Source: Dillenia suffruticosa (Eukaryota > Streptophyta > Magnoliopsida > Dilleniales > Dilleniaceae). Taken from it: DNA of 64,000 bases. The DNA is taken from NCBI GenBank assembly GCA_033439265.1, contig JAVTVX010000010.1, positions 26,091,056 to 26,155,055 of the forward strand, read 5' to 3'. The position numbers and the translations under genes are program-made. Positions 58,357-64,000 of the stretch are shown here, in pieces (positions within the stretch are counted from its first letter, which is position 1; each line of letters opens with the position of its first letter). The notes under the pieces were generated by a model, which was not told the origin of the DNA, did not search any database, and saw nothing but the letters and a program-made list of their open reading frames with translations.

Positions 58357-59546
58357 ATGTTCTGTATTTTCTTATTCATGATAAAACATTTACAGAAAAA
58401 TTCTTGCTTTACATTATAAGTTAATCATGTGGATTCAAGCACTTCATTCACGAATGCCTCCAGAGTCATCAAACCAAGTCAACCATCATGATCCATAATT
58501 CTTTTCACATCTCATGTCAGATATTTTATATATTATCAACCTTAGCATTCATATTAATAGCATAATCATTACAATTTATAATTTATTTAAAATTATATTT
58601 AATTTTCAGTAAATTCATTGGATATAAACTCAAAATTTTTACAGACTATTATTTAACAATAATTCAAAATAATAATGTGGTACATTGCAGAGACTAGTTT
58701 TGAATAATATTGAATAAATTAAATAAGTTTCCCAAAACAAGACCAGGGGAGAATTAAGTATCAGTTCCAATTTGGAAATTAAAACAAGAAAAGATGTAAA
58801 TAAACAAAATTAAATGATTGAAACAATAAGAAGGGACCAACTGCCCTCTAGTTGGGGTGCTCCTTTGGGGTGTCTCATTCCTTCAACTCTATAGCAGAAA
58901 CAGGATCCTTGGTAGAGATTAAAGGCAGGTCATCACAAGATGGTTGCCAGCATATTCCGCGATGGCACACTCAACATTCTCCTCCCCATACTCGATAGCG
59001 CCTTATAAAGCATGTCTCCATCGAATTCTGTGAAGACCATCGGTGAAATTTTCCCTCCCTCGGAATTGCTTTCCCAAACGGAGACAATTCTTCCAATTAT
59101 ATCAATTAAGATATTTATTGGAGAAAGTTGCAATTCCCACACAGCAGAGGTCAAGAATATTATAGGAGACTTAACATTTGCCCAATTAGAGATGTGGGAA
59201 GGTGCTATTGAAAAGCAAGAAAAATGATGCATGAGTCAGCCAAGTATGAGCAAATGAAGAGTCACAGCCTAGTTCATGCCCAAGAGTCAGCCAAGCATTT
59301 GAAAATCATACCCAGGCCAGAGTATTTTTTCATATCGGACCCAGAATTCATGCCCTTGCAGGTAATTGGGAAAACAACACCCTTGAAACCAATGATAAAT
59401 GATCAATATTCCTTTACAATATGTGTTTCCACATGTCATTCAATACCTACTTCACCATTACAAACAAAACATTAGAAGTATCATGAGATAAAGTGCAGAA
59501 AATATCCAAGTTAGAACAGTTAATCGTAAAGAAGAGACGGGGCGTG
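58357..59546. other. GEX1 3' flank, no gene recognised
   Basis: Open frames at 58933-59232 (minus) and 59012-59475 (plus) overlap each other and match no family I know. Confidence 0.4.
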
Positions 59547-59890
59547 GGTCTGATCCAGGCCCCCAAATCAATGCCGCCCCCGGAAAGGGGGATCAGTGGG
59601 GGCAGACATGATGACCCTAATGTTCAGTCTCTGTACACCTAACCATGCTTCCTTCATTAATCAATCTCCAGAGCATCCGCTTATTGTGCACAGGAATCTT
59701 AAGATTGCGCCATTAACACCCTAATTAACAACTAAGGCTAAAAGAGAGAATGTAGGTCTGATCCAGGCCCCCAAATCATATGGCATCAGAGAGAGCAGAC
59801 ATGATGACCTTAATTTTCAATCTCTGTGCACATTACCATGCTTCCTTCATCGGAAACTCCAGAACATCGGCTTATCGTACACAGATCTCT
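59547..59890. repeat. Two diverged tandem copies, period about 206 bp
   Basis: Both copies contain GGTCTGATCCAGGCCCCCAA, GCAGACATGATGACC, ACCATGCTTCCTTCAT and a final CATC-x-GCTTAT block. Copy 1 additionally has a perfect hairpin CCCCCGGAAAGGGGG near 59577-59591. ATGATGA and CTGATCC resemble snoRNA C and D boxes, but their order does not fit a C/D snoRNA. Confidence 0.75.
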
Positions 59891-60129
59891 TTATATTAAC
59901 CAAATAAAAACCCATATTAGACAAACATCAAAACCTAAATCTCCAACGCATCAAGAAAATCCAGCTGGAACATTGTTCAACATCAAAAGATGAAAGGCGC
60001 AGGATAAACAACCGTTCTAGGGTATAATGTTAGAAGAATTAAAATCAGATTTGAAGAATCAGAGCGTTCCTTATCGATCTTTACCCTCTAAACAACAGGT
60101 AATTCATTTCCAGAACGAAGAATAGGAAG

Positions 60130-60205
60130 AAAAACCCTTGACCTCGTTCTAGGGTTTACTCATTTCTGAGCAAAGCAGTGCGGATGTCATGATTTTATAG
60201 GCACT
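60130..60205 (-). promoter_or_regulatory. Candidate minus-strand promoter with TATA box and telo-box
   Basis: The minus strand reads CCTATAAAATCATGAC at about 60190-60205, then AAACCCTAG (telo-box) about 40 bases downstream. Telo-boxes next to a start site are frequent in genes for the translation machinery. The transcript would run through the duplicated sequence at 59.5-59.9 kb; no protein frame is evident. Confidence 0.35.
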
Positions 60206-60209
60206 TCGG

Positions 60210-63116
60210 GGATTATATGAACGGCTGAGATGAATATTGGCTCTATTTGTGTAGATCACGTTACGGTGCAAGCATTTGCCCCCCGTCACCCTTTAGCTGT
60301 AATTTAAGTAGTTGTGCTTCAAAATTTTGAATGACTTTATTAAAAAAAATTCGAATTATTTTTAGAAGAATAATCTTATTTCATAATTGGTGAAATTATT
60401 AAAATGAAGCATTCAAAAAAAATTATATCTCCTCACAAGTTCACCATTATATTTGATTTGTATTGTGTGAGAAAATAGACCGAGTTTATTAAGTTAACGT
60501 CTCTTAATTGCAATAAATTTTTTTTTATGTTATATCAATAAATATTTAGAATTATATTTCAATTAATTCGATTTTAGAGTTCGTCAGACTCATTTTAAGA
60601 GACAGCTCTTCCAAAATTATGTTATTAATAGAAAATTTAAAAGCATATCATTTAATAGAATTTTTATTTATTGTGTTAATTATTTATTATATTTGTATGT
60701 TCTTTTTATTCTCACCATCATTATATTTTGATGTTTTTTGTTCGGTCGACCGACCATTAGTAAAATTATGAATAATAAATGTTAATGTGAATTATGATTA
60801 ATGATCAACCTATCAATCTATTGAGAATCGACCAATCCGAACCATGCAACTTGAAATAATAAAATGGAAGGTGCAATATAAAAAATTTGATCATCCCTCA
60901 AATTGAATCAACTAAATTTTCCTACATAAATCGGCCTGTGTTTACTACTATTTATCTTCTCGTTTTCTCTTGTACCAAACACAACCTTTCCAACCAACAG
61001 ATTTCACTTTTTCTTCCTAACCTCCCGTACATTCACAAAATGAAGGCCCTGCCATTTTATTTCCTACAATTTATCTTCTCTCTCTCTCTCTACATATTTT
61101 CATTTTTATCTCTTTATTTTTGCGAGATTTATTTTTCATCCCCACCAAAGCCTTTTTCTGCTGCCAAAAGCGCTGCACCATCAAACAACCTCCAGTACCC
61201 TTGCCCTTGATGATGATTGTAATGGGGGGTTGCATGAATAAACTGTTGTTGCTAGTGTCACTGCCGTTACTGTTGCTCGTGATGATGCCATTGTGGACGT
61301 TCTTGCCGATCACATTGAGACTGCAACACATACCCGGAATCCTGAACTACTTGTACATGAACACCAGTGTTGGGTGGACAAATTAAGCTTCTGATCAACA
61401 GAAGTCCCAGAAACCCTGCTGTTCCAAGAAGATAAACGCAATATTTTTAACGGTGTTAACCAAAATATGCATAGAGCTATTTGACTACTAACCGGAGGAT
61501 GCAGAGTATAATTGATCAAAACAAAGGATGTAGAGTGTTATAAAATATAATCTACAAGATGCAAACTGTAATTTACCTTCTATTGAAAACCAAATCGTCA
61601 CTAAAAACAGTAGTCTATCTACCTAAACTAACTCCCGAGGTACTTCATATCTGAGAATGTAGCGTTGTATGTTTCTGAACTCGTACCCCATACCATAACA
61701 AACGATGGTCCGGGTGACATTGGCCATCCTCTTGCCACGTTGGCATATACCGGAACTGGAGTGGAACTTCATGATATGATGCTTTACCCTTAATATCCCA
61801 GAGAAACTGTTATGCTCGAGCCTATGACTTCCCAGATGAGTAGATTGTTCACGGATCTAATCCTTAACAACTATCTGGATAGCTGCAGCCCACCAAACAT
61901 GCATCTCTCTGTGTTCAACATTCTTCCAGCTTTTCTCCCCCAAATTTTAACCTGGAGTTTTCAATAATGATAACCATTATATCCTAAGCATCTCACTTGT
62001 CTTCATTTTTCTTATTCCCATCTTGAATGAACCTCCACTAAGCCTTGGCTGCTTCACCGGTATTTTACGGATTTAAGACTAAATGATGGCTTCCAAAACG
62101 CTTTGGGCTGTGACATCTAAGAGTTCTACATAAAGAGGTTACTCAACGGACTCAAAACTCTTATCTGTAATTAGGGTCTTGGGATCGAGACTTTTTCCCT
62201 CCTCTGGCCACCCCATAAAAAAGGGACCTTTTCTTCTAGGCTTTTAAACAAAGTGAACCATCCATGCAGCAGCAATTCAGTTCTGTTTTGATTGTGTCGG
62301 CGTCAGAGTTTCTCATTCTGCGCTTAGAAGCTTCACTTGCTACAAAGACAGTATCCATGCTGATAGGTCTTCTTGCACGTTCACAAACTGAAACGAGAGT
62401 GCAAGTTCACAGTTTATCTTGGCATGGAAATGGGGAAAACACATTTGCTGCCTACCTAGGCCAGTTTGCTATGTTTGTTTGGGCAATGAATATGACCAAG
62501 CCAGCTTATATGGTTCCAAAATGAAACCAGAAAATGCAAGTTTCTTGAGATTCATTCTCGGGCTAAGGATGTGTAAGCTCGATATAATATATATGTATGT
62601 GTATATATATATCTCTATTATATATATATAAAGAGAGAGAGAGAGAGAGAATTGCTTCATAGAAGGCAATGAAAACTAGTTTTGGGTGGTATATATGGAT
62701 CCTAAAGAACACCCCTCTTTTGTAGGACATAGGAGCACTTATCCTCCAAAATAAGCATGTCACTTGGTCTTGCGGTTTACTTGTAATCTAAATTAGGAAT
62801 AAAAAGAAGAAAAGAAAATAAAAAATCACATAAAATCTGAAATCCGCAAGGCAACTCTAATCAAAACAAAAATGATCGAATCAACTCAAATGTCCAACGA
62901 CTGCATGATTGTTATCTTGCTCTTGCATATAGACAATTACACAATCACCATCCTTAATATGTACGCATAAAATATAAAGAGACCAATGATTCAACTTCCA
63001 CGAAAACTTCAGCACTATCAACATCAACAGCCAATGCCCATAAATTAACATTTAAATTAAGTCCAATCACAATAATGGACAAATGAATTAGAGCATGACA
63101 AGTTGATCAAATAACT
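60210..63116. other. Spacer with scattered coding-like scraps, no gene called
   Basis: Between about 61190 and 61390 and again at 61660-61790 single frames look protein-like (for example DAIVDVLADHIET and GPGDIGHPLATLAYTGTGVE), but stops separate them and I recognise no family. The 86-codon frame at 62264-62524 is also unrecognised. An AT/GA microsatellite lies at 62583-62650. The last 250 bp are probably the 3' flank of the calmodulin-like locus. Confidence 0.4.
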
Positions 63117-63690
63117 TCAACCCCATGAAATGTCAAATGCAGAAGAAGCAAGAGCACGAGAAAACTCCGGGAAACTAATGCATCCATCGCCATCCGTATC
63201 CGCCTCCTTAATCATCCCAGTCAACTCCTTTGCCGTAAGTGCTTGCCCCAATTTCGCCATAGAATGAGCCCTTTCGGCAGCATTGATAAACCCATTTCCA
63301 TCTCTATCAAACATATTGAACAATTTCTGCAACTCTTCTTCACTATATGGGCTTTTGGCTTTCGCAATGTCTGGCTCAACCAAACCCACAAACTCTGAAA
63401 ATTCCACAAGCCCATTGTTGTTTAGATCAGGTTTTTGTATCACTCTCTAACTGATCCTAGTTTCAATCCAAGAGATCTCAACAATGATCCAATCTCAAGT
63501 GAGGATAATCTCCCATCTTTGTTTCTATCAAATGATCTTAAAATTTCTCTTAACTCTGCAAGTTGTTTATCATCAATCGGTAATCGATCAAAAATATGAT
63601 CTAATTGTGAAAAATTTTTGTGGGTGTTTATTAACTTCGGAAATTGGATGGATTGATCTTGGAATTTTTCTGGGGCTGAAGATTCGAAAA
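63117..63690 (-). pseudogene. Calmodulin-like protein (CML15/16/18 type), apparently broken
   Basis: The minus strand encodes DKQLAELREILRSFDRNKDG at about 63575-63515 (EF-hand 1), and from 63443 onward DLNNNGLVEFSEF (EF-hand 2), FDRDGNGFINAAE (EF-hand 3) and ADTDGDGCISFPEFSRAL (EF-hand 4), ending in a TGA at 63117. Calcium-binding loops 1, 3 and 4 keep the acidic positions. The link between hands 1 and 2, near 63430-63450, needs two small frame changes, and no ATG is found in frame upstream before a stop near 63690. Plant CMLs of this type are normally intronless and about 150-160 aa. Sequencing error is an alternative for the frame changes but not for the missing ATG. Confidence 0.7.
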
Positions 63691-64000
63691 ATCAAGGTTT
63701 TTGTAAAGTTGGTCAATAACAATTCGATAAAAAGTGAGTCAATGCGTAAAAATTTTGCGGTTGTTGTTTGGTTCAGAAATTTCGGATCTGATTAGGGTTT
63801 GATTGTGGAATTACAACAACTACTAGTACAAAGACGGTGTGTGGTGTGAGAATGTTGAAATGGTCCGTTTTGGGTGAGTGATGTGTTGGCGCGTCAGCAG
63901 CAATTGCTATGTAAGAAATTGACTTAATGGAAACACTAACCCTAACCCTTCGAACCTTCTCTTCAACACCCGTTTAACATCTCTGTCCTCTGGTTGAAGG
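63691..64000. other. Upstream flank of the calmodulin-like locus
   Basis: Contains AACCCTAACCCTTCG-type sequence near 63940. No gene can be supported. Confidence 0.3.

Noticed and set aside
58933-59475. Overlapping plus and minus frames of 71-99 codons
   Set aside because: Neither strand shows a known motif and the two are mutual shadows; no choice can be justified.

Overview
This window is nuclear DNA of a flowering plant, most likely a eudicot. The genes are intron-rich, the spacers are AT-rich, the 5' leaders are CT/GA-rich, and the identifiable proteins are plant families: MCC1/NAA60 acetyltransferase, class A1 heat stress factor, SYP2 syntaxin, BPA1 RRM protein, S-protein homolog, GEX1 and a calmodulin-like protein. 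I cannot name the species.

Layout from left to right. An MCC1/NAA60-type N-acetyltransferase lies on the minus strand (1.2-3.1 kb, with a probable leader exon near 7.7 kb). A plastid-targeted kinase-fold protein on the minus strand has twelve exons that join in frame to 433 codons (9.5-16.0 kb); one of its introns is GC-AG. A class A1 HSF starts at 18.9 kb on the plus strand, and its second exon is at 35.2-36.5 kb. That leaves an intron of about 16 kb, and the second exon carries an in-frame stop and a frameshift. A vacuolar/prevacuolar syntaxin follows (38.2-43.4 kb, minus, seven exons, 280 aa). Next are a BPA1-like RRM protein (46.3-49.8 kb, plus, 265 aa), a tRNA-Val(AAC), a LINE-type RNase H scrap, an S-protein homolog (52.1-52.5 kb, minus), the nuclear-fusion protein GEX1 (55.6-58.4 kb, plus, six exons, 625 aa) and a broken calmodulin-like gene at the right end.

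The main discovery is inside the HSF intron. From 21.8 to 33.4 kb there is a tandem array of about 18 units, each usually 560-630 bp, and each carrying a tRNA-Gln(UUG) gene or relic on the strand opposite to HSF. Five copies are identical, 72 nt long and look functional; three more are close to intact; the rest decay, mostly toward the array edges. Two solo LTRs of one Ty3/gypsy-type element sit at the same site in two units, which shows that a 2.03-kb multi-unit block was duplicated after the LTR inserted.

Mobile-element fossils explain much of the rest. Three related foldback (Mutator-like) MITEs each lie just upstream of a gene; one keeps a perfect 9-bp target duplication. There is also a hAT-type MITE with an 8-bp target duplication inside the kinase-like gene, a copia-like solo LTR in the HSF intron, two copies of a tRNA-derived SINE, and a 30-nt fragment of U2 snRNA flanked by 14-bp direct repeats. 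Splice-site calls were made by eye from frame continuity and family similarity; no alignment or search was run.
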